NCBI GenBank assembly: GCA_049315325.1
Contig: JBMOKJ010000006.1
Span: forward strand, 134,290 to 198,289
Length of the DNA: 64,000 bases
Direction of reading: 5' to 3'
From: CAXXIC01 sp049315325
GTDB lineage: Bacteria > Bacteroidota > Bacteroidia > Bacteroidales > UBA7332
Positions 1 through 9,627 of this stretch are shown one piece after another. The notes beneath the pieces are model-generated. The model searched no databases and had not been told where the DNA came from. It saw nothing but the letters and a program-made list of their open reading frames with translations. Every line of letters starts with the position of its first letter. Position 1 is the first letter of the stretch. The translations under genes were made by a program, and so were the position numbers.

Positions 1-432
1 AATGGTGTTCAGGACCGCTATTTCAATGGCGCATGTCATTGGGGCGAAGACTGGAACGGTGGCAAATACCCCAACAAAGGCATCTCAACCACCAATGCTT
101 ACAGTCTGCAGGATGGATTTCACACGTACACCCTCTTTTGGTCACCCGATTCAATCAAAATGTATTTGGATTTAGACAAATATCCGGCTGCAAAACCCTA
201 TTACACGTTACCAATCATGGGTGAAGGCAAAGCAAATGAGACGTCACGTTACTTTCGGAAACCGTTTTACCTCATCTTTAATCTAGCTGTTGGAGGCACT
301 TTCTCAGAAATCTACGACATAGAGAAAATCACTGCATTAAAAGGTGGTGAGGCAAAAATGTATGTCGACTATGTGAGAGTTTATCAGAAATCAAACGGAC
401 AGCAAGAGATTTGTATTTCCAAAAGACAATAG
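1..432 (+). CDS. Glycoside hydrolase family 16, C-terminal part (truncated by window edge)
   Basis: The reading frame is open from base 1 to a TAG at 430-432, so only the last 143 residues are present. GH16 enzymes (laminarinases, lichenases, agarases) cleave beta-1,3/1,4 glucans or galactans with a retaining mechanism in a beta-jelly roll. Seen here are the GH16 C-terminal signatures FNLAVGG (codons 93-99) and YVDYVRVY (codons 121-128), and the earlier strand motif FHTYTLFWSPDSI. The catalytic ExDxxE segment lies upstream of the window, so activity and exact substrate cannot be read. Its place before two sugar symporters and a GH-A glycosidase suggests the extracytoplasmic step of a glucan-use locus; a laminarin-type substrate is an inference. 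Confidence 0.88.
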   Translation, partial: NGVQDRYFNGACHWGEDWNGGKYPNKGISTTNAYSLQDGFHTYTLFWSPDSIKMYLDLDKYPAAKPYYTLPIMGEGKANETSRYFRKPFYLIFNLAVGGTFSEIYDIEKITALKGGEAKMYVDYVRVYQKSNGQQEICISKRQ

Positions 433-475
433 AATTTATAAGGATTTTTCGTGCATCTAACTACAAAAACACATT

Positions 476-1900
476 ATGGCAAATTACAAAACAGCACTAG
501 AAGATAGAGTCCCTTTTGGCGAAAAAATCGCTTTCGGTTCGGGTCATTTAGCAAACCAATTGTTCCCCGCAGCATTGGGCGTTTTTATGGTTGTGTTGGT
601 CATGTCTTTGAAAATGAATCCTATTCTGGCAGGCCTTTTGGGGGCATTACCTCGATTTTTGGATGCCATAATAGACCCAATTATGGGCTTTATTTCGGAT
701 AATACGAAATCGAAATGGGGGCGACGCAAACCCTATATTCTGGTAGGAGCCACCTTGTCGGGGCTTGCTTTTATGGTGATGTGGCAATTGTATCCGCAAA
801 ATTCAGAGATGTATAATTTCTTCTATTTTTTGATTGTGTCGATGTTTTTCTACATCGGTTACACCGTGTTTGCGGCACCACTCATCGGATTAGGTTACGA
901 AATGACGTCGGATTACAACGAGCGCACCCGTTTGATGGCTGTTTCTCAGTTTATGGGACAAATCGCTTGGATGATTGCGCCGTGGTTTTGGGTGATTATT
1001 TACGATAAATCCATTTACGATTCGGCACCCGAAGGAGCGAGAAATCTCTCGATTTGGGTAGGTGCTTTGTGTATGATTTTAGGTATAATGCCCGCACTTT
1101 TCAACAAAGAGAAGGTGGATATTGACAAAGAGAAACTCGCAGATTTGTCGGTAAAAGATTTGGCTGTCAACGCAAAAGAGTTTTTCCGAGGCATAAAACT
1201 CACCTTGAAAAACAAGCCTTTCGTGAAACTTTGCGCTACTACGTTCTTGATTTTCAATGGCTTCCAGACTATTGCTCAATTTGCGTTTTTCATAATCGTC
1301 TATTATCTGTTTAATGGCGACACCAATGCTGCGGGAACGTGGCCAGCATGGTTTGGCACTATCAGTTCGGTGGCTACAGCATTTCTTGTCATCCCAATTG
1401 TCACCGCTATTTCGGTGAAAGTGGGTAAAAAGAACGCCTTTATCATCGCCACGCTGCTTTCGATGGTCGGTTATGCTCTCAAATGGTGGGGCTTTAATCC
1501 AGCAAATCCGTGGTTAATGTTCATGCCGATTCCTTTCCTTTCGTTCGGAATTGGAGGATTGTTTACGCTGATGATGTCGATGACAGCTGATGTATGCGAC
1601 CTTGACGAACTCAACAACGGCGAGCGCCGCGAAGGAATGTTTGGTGCTGTTTATTGGTGGATGGTGAAACTCGGAACCGCAGCTGCGATGCTTCTGAGCG
1701 GAGTTGTTTTGCACTATATTGGCTTCGACGAATCAGTTAAAGTTCAAGCCGATTCGACGATTACCAACCTTCGGATTGCCGATATTGTGATACCAATTTT
1801 CAGCGGAATTCTTGCCATAATTGTGATTTGGAAATACGACATCACCGAAGCAAAAGCTTATGAAATTAAGGCGGCTTTAGCTGCTCGTCGCGAAAAGTAG
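476..1900 (+). CDS. GPH-family (MelB-like) sugar:cation symporter
   Basis: 474 residues with about 12 hydrophobic segments. The family signature of glycoside-pentoside-hexuronide symporters is visible near residues 60-85 (DPIMGFISDNTKSKWGRRKP). These proteins import oligosaccharides or glycosides across the inner membrane with Na+ or H+. The gene starts 43 bp after the GH16 gene and is followed 37 bp later by a secreted glycosidase, so it probably imports the products of those enzymes. A second member of the same family lies at 3608. The substrate cannot be read from sequence; a beta-gluco-oligosaccharide is inferred from context. Confidence 0.85.
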   Translation: MANYKTALEDRVPFGEKIAFGSGHLANQLFPAALGVFMVVLVMSLKMNPILAGLLGALPRFLDAIIDPIMGFISDNTKSKWGRRKPYILVGATLSGLAFMVMWQLYPQNSEMYNFFYFLIVSMFFYIGYTVFAAPLIGLGYEMTSDYNERTRLMAVSQFMGQIAWMIAPWFWVIIYDKSIYDSAPEGARNLSIWVGALCMILGIMPALFNKEKVDIDKEKLADLSVKDLAVNAKEFFRGIKLTLKNKPFVKLCATTFLIFNGFQTIAQFAFFIIVYYLFNGDTNAAGTWPAWFGTISSVATAFLVIPIVTAISVKVGKKNAFIIATLLSMVGYALKWWGFNPANPWLMFMPIPFLSFGIGGLFTLMMSMTADVCDLDELNNGERREGMFGAVYWWMVKLGTAAAMLLSGVVLHYIGFDESVKVQADSTITNLRIADIVIPIFSGILAIIVIWKYDITEAKAYEIKAALAARREK

Positions 1901-1937
1901 AAGAAGAAAAATTAAGTCAAAAAACGATTTGATCAAT

Positions 1938-3578
1938 ATGAGAGCGAAACTGTTCATTTTGTTTATTCAGCTGTTTGTTCTTTCCGGATTTATTCAGGCA
2001 AAGAATGTTATTGAGTTGAAAGACAATTGGTATTATTTGAATGGAGAGAAATATTTCATCAAAGCCATTGGATACGAAATTGGTGCACGTCCGGGTCAGC
2101 ATCCGTATCAGGGTAAAAGAGCCGACGATTTGGAGTTGCTGAAATTCGACCTCAAGGTGATAAAAGAGGCAGGATACAATACCATTCGCACCTGGAGCCA
2201 GTTTTCGGAAGCGCAATTAAAAGTTGCGCAAGCGTCTGGTTTAAAACTTATTATGGGCTTGGAGATTAATCCCGACGGCGACTACAGCGACCCGAAATTT
2301 GCGCAAGATTGCCAAACTAGCGTGTCGAAAGTGATGAGCTATGCCAAGAATTACGATTGCATCATCACCTATCTTGTGATCAACGAACCACAAACCGACC
2401 ACATACACAAAGTATCGGGCAAAGCATTTATCAATCTAATGAAAACGCTGATAAATGTGATTCACGCCGAACATCATGGTATTCCGGTGACGCTTTCGGC
2501 CAATGCGATGATCAGCGACTACATGGACGAAAGCATTTTCGATGTGTATGCCTACAACTGCTATGACCACAGCGAAGCGCAGACCGCAACAATGGGTTTC
2601 AAAGACTATATCAAAGGGCTGAATCAGTTAAACGGGCTCGATAAACCATTCATTACCACCGAATTTGGCTATTCTGTTTCGCACAAAGGCTATGGTCGCT
2701 ATGGCGGTCAGACGCTGACAGAGCAAAGCGCAGGACTCATCTCGAACTACCGCGATTTGATGGATGCGGGAGCAGTTGGTATGTGCCCGTTCTACTACGC
2801 AGATGGTTGGTGGAAAGGCGGAGACCAAAACTACCACAACCCCGAACAGCCTGAAGAGTGGTTCGGCTTTTGGGGATACCGCGACGTGAATGACAAATTC
2901 GGTTCGCCTCGTCCGGTGTGGTTTGCCATGCGCGACTACATGAAGGCACTGATAATTAGTCCTAAAAATAAAGAAATCTATCAATCGGGTACTGTTCCTG
3001 TGGAGCTTTTCGTAGATAAAAATGTCCGAAAAGTCGTCGTAAAACTCAACGATAAAGAGTTGTATTCAAAGAATATAGCCAAAGAAGGCTATTTTTCAGA
3101 CAACTTGAATTTGACGCCGAAAGGCATCGAATACATGGAACTCGCCTTCGAATTTTATGATAAATCGAATAAAGTAGTGAAGACTGAATCGATTCATATT
3201 CTTGTATCGACCACGCCTTTCGATTTGCCAAAATTAACGATAGAAGTTACTCCAGACAAAGATTTGAACGATAGCAAAACCGCCACTGTAAAAACAAAAA
3301 TCGAAACCAAAGATGGATTCAAAATCGGTGACGATTTGCGTGTCAGTTACAATACCCATTTGGGTTGGGAAGTCGGTCCACAAGCCACCGTATCTATCAA
3401 AGATCAATTGGCGCAGAAGTTGATTCAAACCGAACATACATTCTCCATTCCCGACAATTCGTGGATTGTGAATGCATCGGCTGGTGTCTCGGTTCAATAT
3501 GGAAAATTCACATTCCGAATTCACGATCAGAAACTGATTTTCCGCGGTGATTGGGCAAAAGAAGTGGGTCGTAAATAA
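1938..3578 (+). CDS. Secreted clan GH-A glycoside hydrolase (GH158/GH2-TIM-barrel-like)
   Basis: 546 residues from the ATG at 1938; an upstream TTG at 1929 is less likely because the ATG opens directly into a signal peptide (MRAKLFILFIQLFVLSGFIQA). A (beta/alpha)8 barrel follows, with the clan GH-A acid/base in VINEP (E150) and the probable nucleophile in TTEFGYS (E242). After about residue 340 comes a beta-rich region that looks Ig-like. The enzyme should hydrolyse a beta-glycan in the periplasm or at the cell surface with retention. Location beside GH16 and a phosphorylase-like gene makes an endo-beta-1,3-glucanase of GH158 type attractive, but the family assignment is inference; GH2- or GH5-like enzymes are alternatives. 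Confidence 0.75.
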   Translation: MRAKLFILFIQLFVLSGFIQAKNVIELKDNWYYLNGEKYFIKAIGYEIGARPGQHPYQGKRADDLELLKFDLKVIKEAGYNTIRTWSQFSEAQLKVAQASGLKLIMGLEINPDGDYSDPKFAQDCQTSVSKVMSYAKNYDCIITYLVINEPQTDHIHKVSGKAFINLMKTLINVIHAEHHGIPVTLSANAMISDYMDESIFDVYAYNCYDHSEAQTATMGFKDYIKGLNQLNGLDKPFITTEFGYSVSHKGYGRYGGQTLTEQSAGLISNYRDLMDAGAVGMCPFYYADGWWKGGDQNYHNPEQPEEWFGFWGYRDVNDKFGSPRPVWFAMRDYMKALIISPKNKEIYQSGTVPVELFVDKNVRKVVVKLNDKELYSKNIAKEGYFSDNLNLTPKGIEYMELAFEFYDKSNKVVKTESIHILVSTTPFDLPKLTIEVTPDKDLNDSKTATVKTKIETKDGFKIGDDLRVSYNTHLGWEVGPQATVSIKDQLAQKLIQTEHTFSIPDNSWIVNASAGVSVQYGKFTFRIHDQKLIFRGDWAKEVGRK

Positions 3579-3607
3579 CTAAATTATTGATGTAAAAGTC
3601 TAAAAAC

Positions 3608-4963
3608 ATGCACACTAACACACAAAAATTATCCATTAAAGAGAAAATTGGCTATGGATTAGGCGACACGGCATCTCATTTCGTGTGGGATATGGTGGGC
3701 TTTTGGCTCCTGTTTTTCTATACTGATGTTTACGGAATTTCGGCAGCTGCGGCTGGCACAATTATGCTCGTGGCTCGGTTTTGGGACATGGCGATTGATC
3801 CTGTCATTGGTGTCGTATCCGATCGCACGAATACCCGTTGGGGGAAATTCCGACCCTACATTTTGTTTGGTGCGGTTCCGTATGCCGTGTTAGCCATTCT
3901 TACATTCACAACTCCAGATTTTGGTGAAACGGGTAAGATTATCTACGCCGGTGCTACTTATGTGCTGTTGATGACCGCTTATGCAGCCATCAATCTGCCC
4001 TATTCTGCTCTAGGTGCGGTGATGACAGACGATACATACGAACGTGCCGGACTGAATACCTATCGCTTTATTGCTGGTTTCACAGGGCAATTTATTGTCA
4101 CCGGATTGGCATTGACATTGGCAGAGTTTTTTGGAAATGGCAACAAAGCGCAAGGGTTTCAATACACCGTTTTGCTCTTTGCTGTGCTGAGTTTGATCTT
4201 CTTTTTCATCACGTTTCAGACTACTAAAGAACGCGTGCAACCGCCTAAAGAGCAGAAAAACTCCCTCAAAGAAGACCTCACCAACCTATTTGCGAACAAA
4301 GCCTGGCGCATTTTGGCGATCGTCGGAATCATCTCATTTATCATGTTTGCGATGCAAAACGCTGCTATTGCTTATTACTTTAAATATTATCTGGGTCGTG
4401 AAAACAATGTGCAACTTTTTAATGTGATTGGCACAGTCGCTTTGATTGTGGCTCTGCCGCTCTCGAAACCCTTGGCAAAACGATTTGGAAACAAAAACGT
4501 CTTTATCGGCAGTTCGCTCATTTCGGGTCTCTTTTTTATGCTGATTTATCTACCTGGGATCAACGATTTGACAACGATTTATGCCTTCAATATTATTGCC
4601 AAAATGGCCTACGCCCCAGCTGTTCCGCTGCTGTGGACGATGATAGCCGATTCGGCTGATTACGGCGAATGGACTACTGGTCGACGTGCGACCGGACTCT
4701 ATTTTTCGGCAGCTGTGTTTGCCCAAAAGGCAGGTTGGGGAATCGGTGCAGCCATTGCTGGATGGATTTTGACCGTTTCGCAGTTTGTGCCAAATGCGGT
4801 TCAATCGGATACAGCTATCACCGGAATTAAGCTCCTCGTATCTGTCATTCCAGGCATTTTGTACATGTCGTGTGCGCTGTTTATGATTTTCTACAAAATT
4901 GACAGCAAGACAACCGACATGATGAAGCGAGATTTGGATGCCAAACGCTTTTTAGAAAAATAA
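3608..4963 (+). CDS. Second GPH-family sugar symporter
   Basis: 451 residues with the MelB/GPH signature DPVIGVVSDRTNTRWGKFRP near residues 60-80 and about 12 membrane segments. It starts 29 bp after the glycosidase and precedes the large cytoplasmic phosphorylase-like gene by 82 bp. It is only a distant paralogue of the transporter at 476, so the two may import different product sizes or linkages. Role as proton or sodium symporter is family knowledge; substrate is not readable. Confidence 0.85.
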   Translation: MHTNTQKLSIKEKIGYGLGDTASHFVWDMVGFWLLFFYTDVYGISAAAAGTIMLVARFWDMAIDPVIGVVSDRTNTRWGKFRPYILFGAVPYAVLAILTFTTPDFGETGKIIYAGATYVLLMTAYAAINLPYSALGAVMTDDTYERAGLNTYRFIAGFTGQFIVTGLALTLAEFFGNGNKAQGFQYTVLLFAVLSLIFFFITFQTTKERVQPPKEQKNSLKEDLTNLFANKAWRILAIVGIISFIMFAMQNAAIAYYFKYYLGRENNVQLFNVIGTVALIVALPLSKPLAKRFGNKNVFIGSSLISGLFFMLIYLPGINDLTTIYAFNIIAKMAYAPAVPLLWTMIADSADYGEWTTGRRATGLYFSAAVFAQKAGWGIGAAIAGWILTVSQFVPNAVQSDTAITGIKLLVSVIPGILYMSCALFMIFYKIDSKTTDMMKRDLDAKRFLEK

Positions 4964-5045
4964 TTTTTTAATTCAAGGATAAAGTAGTTGAGCAGAGTTA
5001 ACTATCTGATTTCTATTTGACTATTATTTAAAATTACTATTTAAA

Positions 5046-8000
5046 ATGAACGATTTATTTTTAGGAAAAAATCCATTGAACTCATTGAAACAGGATGTTT
5101 CAGGAGCGTTTGTACAAATTGATGGTGAGAAATTCTATCAGATAAAGAATTTCGATGCAATGCAGCCGTTCTTTATCAGTCTTGCCAGTGATTCCGACCA
5201 TTGGATGTATATCTCCAGTACTGGCGGGCTTTCTGCTGGACGGAAAAATCCTGACACCGCACTTTTCCCCTATTATACCGATGATAAAATCTCCGAATCG
5301 GGTGACATCACTGGCAGTAAAACCATTCTGCACGTTTACAAAAATGGAAACCGCTATTTGTGGGAACCCTTCACCGATAAAAATAGAGGCGCATATCAGA
5401 TTGAACGTACGATTTCAAAATCGGTGGTTGGTAATAAGCTAATATTTGGCGAGAAAAATCTTGATTTAGGAATCACTTTCCATTATGGATGGATGAATTC
5501 TAATCTGTTTGGGTGGATTAAAAAAGGCTGGATTACCAATGATACTAACGAAGCAGTTGAGGTAGTTTTGTTAGATGGTTTGCAGAATGTGCTGCCGTCG
5601 GGCATCGATCGATTAACCCAAAATGCGTATTCGACATTGGTTGATGGATACAAAAAGACCGAATTGATTGCTAATGCTCAGCTCGTTTTGTTCAGAATGG
5701 AGGCTATTCTTGTCGATAGAGCCGAACCAAGTGAGTCGCTTCGCGCTAATTCAATATGGTGTTATGGGTTGAATAATCCAGACTATCTGTTGAGCTCAAA
5801 GCAACTCAATAATTTCCGTTCTGTGGATGAAATTTTACCTGAAACAGAAGCAAAAGGGGTTAGAGGTGCTATTTTTGTTCACGGCAAAATCTCATTAGGT
5901 CCAAATGCTTCCAAATCTTGGTATTTTGTTGCTGAACTTAATCAAGATGCTGCGAAAGTCAATAACTTGATCCATTTTATTCACACTGAAAAAAATATTG
6001 AAGCAGCATTGGTTGCCGATATTGACAAAGGAACAGCTACGCTGAAATCCATCGTATCTCAAGTGGATGGTGTGCAAAATTGTGCCGATGAACACGTTAT
6101 GGCTCGACATTTTGCAAACACACTGTTCAATGCTATGCGTGGTGGTGTGTATAACGATAATTACACCATCGTTTCTGCAGATTTCACAAAACACGTGAAG
6201 CATTTTAATGTGAAAGTTTGGCAGCGAAACGGTGATTTCCTTGCCAATCTTCCTGTCGCAATTGAATATTCAGACCTCGAATTTTTGGTTCATAAACAAG
6301 CCGATGCAAATTTGTACCGACTTTTCCAAGAATATCTTCCGTTGACATTCAGCCGCCGACACGGTGATCCGAGCCGCCCGTGGAATCTGTTCAATATCAA
6401 TGTGAAAGATGAAAATGGGAACAAAGTGGTTTCGTATCAAGGCAACTGGCGCGATATTTTCCAAAACTGGGAAGCTCTTTCGCTTTCGTATCCGGCATAC
6501 ATCAACGGCATCATCGCCAAATTCCTGAATGCTACGACAGCTGACGGCTACAACCCGTATCGGGTGACGAGCGAAGGCATCGACTGGGAGGTGATTGAGC
6601 CCGAAGATCCTTGGTCGAATATCGGTTATTGGGGTGACCATCAGATTATCTATTTGTTGAAATTAATGGAGGTTTCTCGTACCCATTTCCCTGACAAGCT
6701 TATTTCATGGTTGAACGAAGAGATATTTGCTTATGCCAATGTACCCTATCGTCTGAAAAGTTACAATGAAATCGTAAAAGACCCGAAAAACTCAATCCGA
6801 TTCGATAGCCAACTTCATCATAGTATTGAGAATTTGGTAACTGAATATGGTGCCGATGCCAAACTATTGATCAATAGCAAAAATGAGGTTGTCCTTGTTA
6901 GTCTGACGGAGAAAATTTTAGCAACATTGTTGTCGAAACTTAGCAATTTCATTCCCGAAGCTGGTATCTGGATGAACACGCTTCGTCCGGAATGGAACGA
7001 TGCCAACAATGCCCTTGTCGGTCAGGGAACATCGATGGTAACGCTTTATTATATTCGCCGATTTGTCACTTTTTTGCAGGAAATTTACGCCAATTCGTCT
7101 GACGAAGCTTACAGCTTATCGACTGAGATGCGCGATTTTCTACTAGGAATAAACGAAACATTAACCAGTCACTTTGTCTATTTGGGTCGAGGGTTTACGA
7201 ATGAAACCAGACGCAGTTTCATCGATGGAGTAGGTGGAGCAGGCGATCGCTATCGAATTCGTGCTTACAAAGGATTTTTAGGAGAAAAGACAACTGTCTC
7301 GAAATTAGAACTGCTTGATTTCTTTTCGATAACACTTCGTTTTGTTGACCAATCTATTGTTGCCAATAAACGGACGGATAAGTTATTTCATGCGTATAAC
7401 CTTATTTCATTCACAGATGGAAAGGCATCCGTACGCCACCTTTATGAAATGCTAGAAGGCCAAGTGGCTGTATTGAGTTCTGGAAAATTGACCGCTAGCG
7501 AGACTTTGGATTTGCTCGATGCCTTGCGAAATAGTGCACTTTATCGAATGGATCAAGATAGTTATATCCTTTATCCGAATAAACGATTGCCCGACTTTTT
7601 AGAGAAAAACCAAATTCCTGCTGAGGTAATCCAACAAATACCATTGTTGTATAATCTTTTGGAAGCGGGAGATAAGAGCATTATCACAAATGATAAAAAA
7701 GGTCAATTTCACTTTAATGCTGATTTTAATAATGTAAGTTTTCTGCGTAAAGCATTACAGAAATTAAAGGGAACATCAAAATTGAACATTACCGATACTG
7801 ATATTCATGCCATAGAAGACGTTTACGAACAAATATTTGACCATCAATCATTTACTGGTCGATCGGGTACTTTTTACAAATATGAGGGATTGGGCTGTAT
7901 CTATTGGCACATGGTCTCAAAATTGTTACTCGCAATTGGTGAGTCGATTACCAAAGCAAAAAATGAAAACGCGTCCGTAGAACTGATTGATAGACTTAAG

Positions 8001-8441
8001 GTGCATTATTTTGCTGTCAAAAGTGGAATTGGCGCTCATAAATCGCCTGCTGACTATGGTTCTTTCCCATTCGACCCCTATTCTCATACTCCTATGATGG
8101 CTGGTGTTCAACAACCCGGTATGACAGGTCAGGTGAAAGAAGATATCATTAACCGATTCAATGAACTTGGTATCGTTGTTGAAGACGGAAAGATTCAAAT
8201 AAACCCAGAATTGCTCAATAAAGGAGAGTTTTTGGTTGATACGAATCGAGGAAATTCGCTCTCTTTTACTTATTGTAATACTCCTTTTGTCTATCTATTG
8301 GATGGGCATCAAGGTCTAGATATCCATTTAGAAAGTGGAGAAGTTGTTGTGGAAGAAAGCTATTGTTTGGAACAAAAATACAGTTATGCGATTTTCAATA
8401 GAACCAATCTGATTGAAAAGGTTATGGTTCATTTGAGCTGA
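5046..8441 (+). CDS. Large GH94/GH149/GH161-like glycan phosphorylase (putative)
   Basis: 1131 residues with no signal peptide, so cytoplasmic. The N-terminal half reads as a beta-sandwich (SSTGGLSAGRKNPDTALFPY near 55-75) and the middle as an alpha/alpha barrel with YNPYRVTSEGIDW and GYWGDHQ. At residues 648-655 PEWNDANN aligns with the W-N-D motif that carries the catalytic acid of GH94 cellobiose phosphorylases (here D652). The C-terminal part has DYGSFPFDPYSHTP followed by QQPGMTGQVKE. Length fits GH149/GH161 beta-1,3-glucan phosphorylases (about 1100 residues) better than GH94 (about 800). With two importers upstream, it probably phosphorolyses imported beta-gluco-oligosaccharides to glucose-1-phosphate. 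Family is remembered rather than searched; a non-catalytic relative is possible. Confidence 0.6.
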   Translation: MNDLFLGKNPLNSLKQDVSGAFVQIDGEKFYQIKNFDAMQPFFISLASDSDHWMYISSTGGLSAGRKNPDTALFPYYTDDKISESGDITGSKTILHVYKNGNRYLWEPFTDKNRGAYQIERTISKSVVGNKLIFGEKNLDLGITFHYGWMNSNLFGWIKKGWITNDTNEAVEVVLLDGLQNVLPSGIDRLTQNAYSTLVDGYKKTELIANAQLVLFRMEAILVDRAEPSESLRANSIWCYGLNNPDYLLSSKQLNNFRSVDEILPETEAKGVRGAIFVHGKISLGPNASKSWYFVAELNQDAAKVNNLIHFIHTEKNIEAALVADIDKGTATLKSIVSQVDGVQNCADEHVMARHFANTLFNAMRGGVYNDNYTIVSADFTKHVKHFNVKVWQRNGDFLANLPVAIEYSDLEFLVHKQADANLYRLFQEYLPLTFSRRHGDPSRPWNLFNINVKDENGNKVVSYQGNWRDIFQNWEALSLSYPAYINGIIAKFLNATTADGYNPYRVTSEGIDWEVIEPEDPWSNIGYWGDHQIIYLLKLMEVSRTHFPDKLISWLNEEIFAYANVPYRLKSYNEIVKDPKNSIRFDSQLHHSIENLVTEYGADAKLLINSKNEVVLVSLTEKILATLLSKLSNFIPEAGIWMNTLRPEWNDANNALVGQGTSMVTLYYIRRFVTFLQEIYANSSDEAYSLSTEMRDFLLGINETLTSHFVYLGRGFTNETRRSFIDGVGGAGDRYRIRAYKGFLGEKTTVSKLELLDFFSITLRFVDQSIVANKRTDKLFHAYNLISFTDGKASVRHLYEMLEGQVAVLSSGKLTASETLDLLDALRNSALYRMDQDSYILYPNKRLPDFLEKNQIPAEVIQQIPLLYNLLEAGDKSIITNDKKGQFHFNADFNNVSFLRKALQKLKGTSKLNITDTDIHAIEDVYEQIFDHQSFTGRSGTFYKYEGLGCIYWHMVSKLLLAIGESITKAKNENASVELIDRLKVHYFAVKSGIGAHKSPADYGSFPFDPYSHTPMMAGVQQPGMTGQVKEDIINRFNELGIVVEDGKIQINPELLNKGEFLVDTNRGNSLSFTYCNTPFVYLLDGHQGLDIHLESGEVVVEESYCLEQKYSYAIFNRTNLIEKVMVHLS

Positions 8442-8479
8442 CTTTGATTTAATTAAGCTGCTATAGTTTGATAATAAAA

Positions 8480-8527
8480 ATCCCCAACCATTTTTCTGAT
8501 TATCAGTGTGGTTGGGGATCTTTTTTT
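8480..8527. terminator. Bidirectional intrinsic terminator
   Basis: An 11-bp perfect stem (ATCCCCAACCA at 8480-8490 with its complement at 8509-8519) encloses an 18-base loop that itself contains CTGATTATCAG. A T-run follows on the plus strand (8521-8527) and an A-run precedes it (8476-8480). It sits between the convergent phosphorylase-like and LacI genes and can stop both. Confidence 0.9.
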
Positions 8528-8571
8528 ACTTAATTAGGATAAAAACTTTAGCTATTTAAGCGTCAGTAATA

Positions 8572-9627
8572 CTAAATATATTCAACGTTTTCTTTTACTA
8601 CAATATCAATTGGCATAAAATTAATTTTGTCCGTTTTTCGGTTGAAAAGAAGTTTTTCGGAAAGCACTTTAATGCCTAAATAACCTTGCTCTTCAGGTCG
8701 CTGACCAATCAAGAAGCTGATTTCGTCACGCAGTAAGCTTTCTCTATTTCGTTGAAGAATATCGTATCCGATGATTTTAATATCTGGACGGTTGATGCTG
8801 TTAAAATAGCTTGTTGCCACGTGTGCGAGAGAGTTGAAAACAACTACGCCTTTAGTGTTTGGGTGCTCAAGTAAAAATTTCTCAATCAGAACAATATTTT
8901 GCGCATGTTCAGTTGCGTTAAGACCGATCGGGTAAGCTTTGTTTGTCGCACGGTTCTCTGATAGATAGTTCAAAAAACCATTCTGTCGTACTGTTGTTTG
9001 GTTTGTCCCCAAATCTCCGACTCTGTATGTATGGAACATTGCCACTGTTGAATCTTTGTCAATAATAGACAGCAGTAGTTTTGCCGCAATTTGTCCACTA
9101 CGAAATGAATCTTGACCAAAATATGAGATTGCATTTGTTCCTTCAATCATCGAATCCAAAAATACAAAAGGAATTTCCAATCTATCGATTTGTTCTATAA
9201 AGTCAAGAGATTCTTGCGTAAATACTGGTGGAAAAAGAATACCATCTGGATTTCCCTTTAACGACTTTGCCAATGCTTCTTTGAAGCTCTCCCGATCGTA
9301 TTGATCAAAGCTCAAAATATGAATATAAACATTGAGCATCGACATTTCGTCGTGAGCTTTACGTATTCCTTTCGACACATATTCCCAGTATTCATCTTCA
9401 TTGAATGATGGGATGATGCAGATCAAGTGAGTTCTCTTCTTCTGCGCTAGAGCTGAAGCATATATATTTGGTTTGTAGTCTATTTGTGCAAGAGCCTCTT
9501 CGACTTTTTTCCTGCTTTTAGGAGAGACGTTGCCACGGTTGTGCAACACTCTGTCTACAGTCCCTTCGGATACACCAGCCAATATCGCAATGTCCTTTAT
9601 CCTTGTTTTTTCAGGGCTCTTTTCCAT
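8572..9627 (-). CDS. LacI-family transcriptional regulator
   Basis: 351 residues. The N-terminal helix-turn-helix (residues 11-30, IKDIAILAGVSEGTVDRVLH) and hinge region NRGNVSPKSRKKVEEAL are typical of LacI proteins; the rest is a periplasmic-binding-protein-type sensor domain. The recognition helix carries TVDRVL instead of the usual TVSRVL. The gene is transcribed away from uxaC, and the shared intergenic region contains a 20-bp perfect palindrome (9685-9704) that is a good operator candidate. It probably represses the uronate genes and itself and responds to a pathway intermediate; the effector is not readable. It could also control the glucan locus whose last gene converges on it. Confidence 0.88.
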   Translation of the reverse strand: MEKSPEKTRIKDIAILAGVSEGTVDRVLHNRGNVSPKSRKKVEEALAQIDYKPNIYASALAQKKRTHLICIIPSFNEDEYWEYVSKGIRKAHDEMSMLNVYIHILSFDQYDRESFKEALAKSLKGNPDGILFPPVFTQESLDFIEQIDRLEIPFVFLDSMIEGTNAISYFGQDSFRSGQIAAKLLLSIIDKDSTVAMFHTYRVGDLGTNQTTVRQNGFLNYLSENRATNKAYPIGLNATEHAQNIVLIEKFLLEHPNTKGVVVFNSLAHVATSYFNSINRPDIKIIGYDILQRNRESLLRDEISFLIGQRPEEQGYLGIKVLSEKLLFNRKTDKINFMPIDIVVKENVEYI

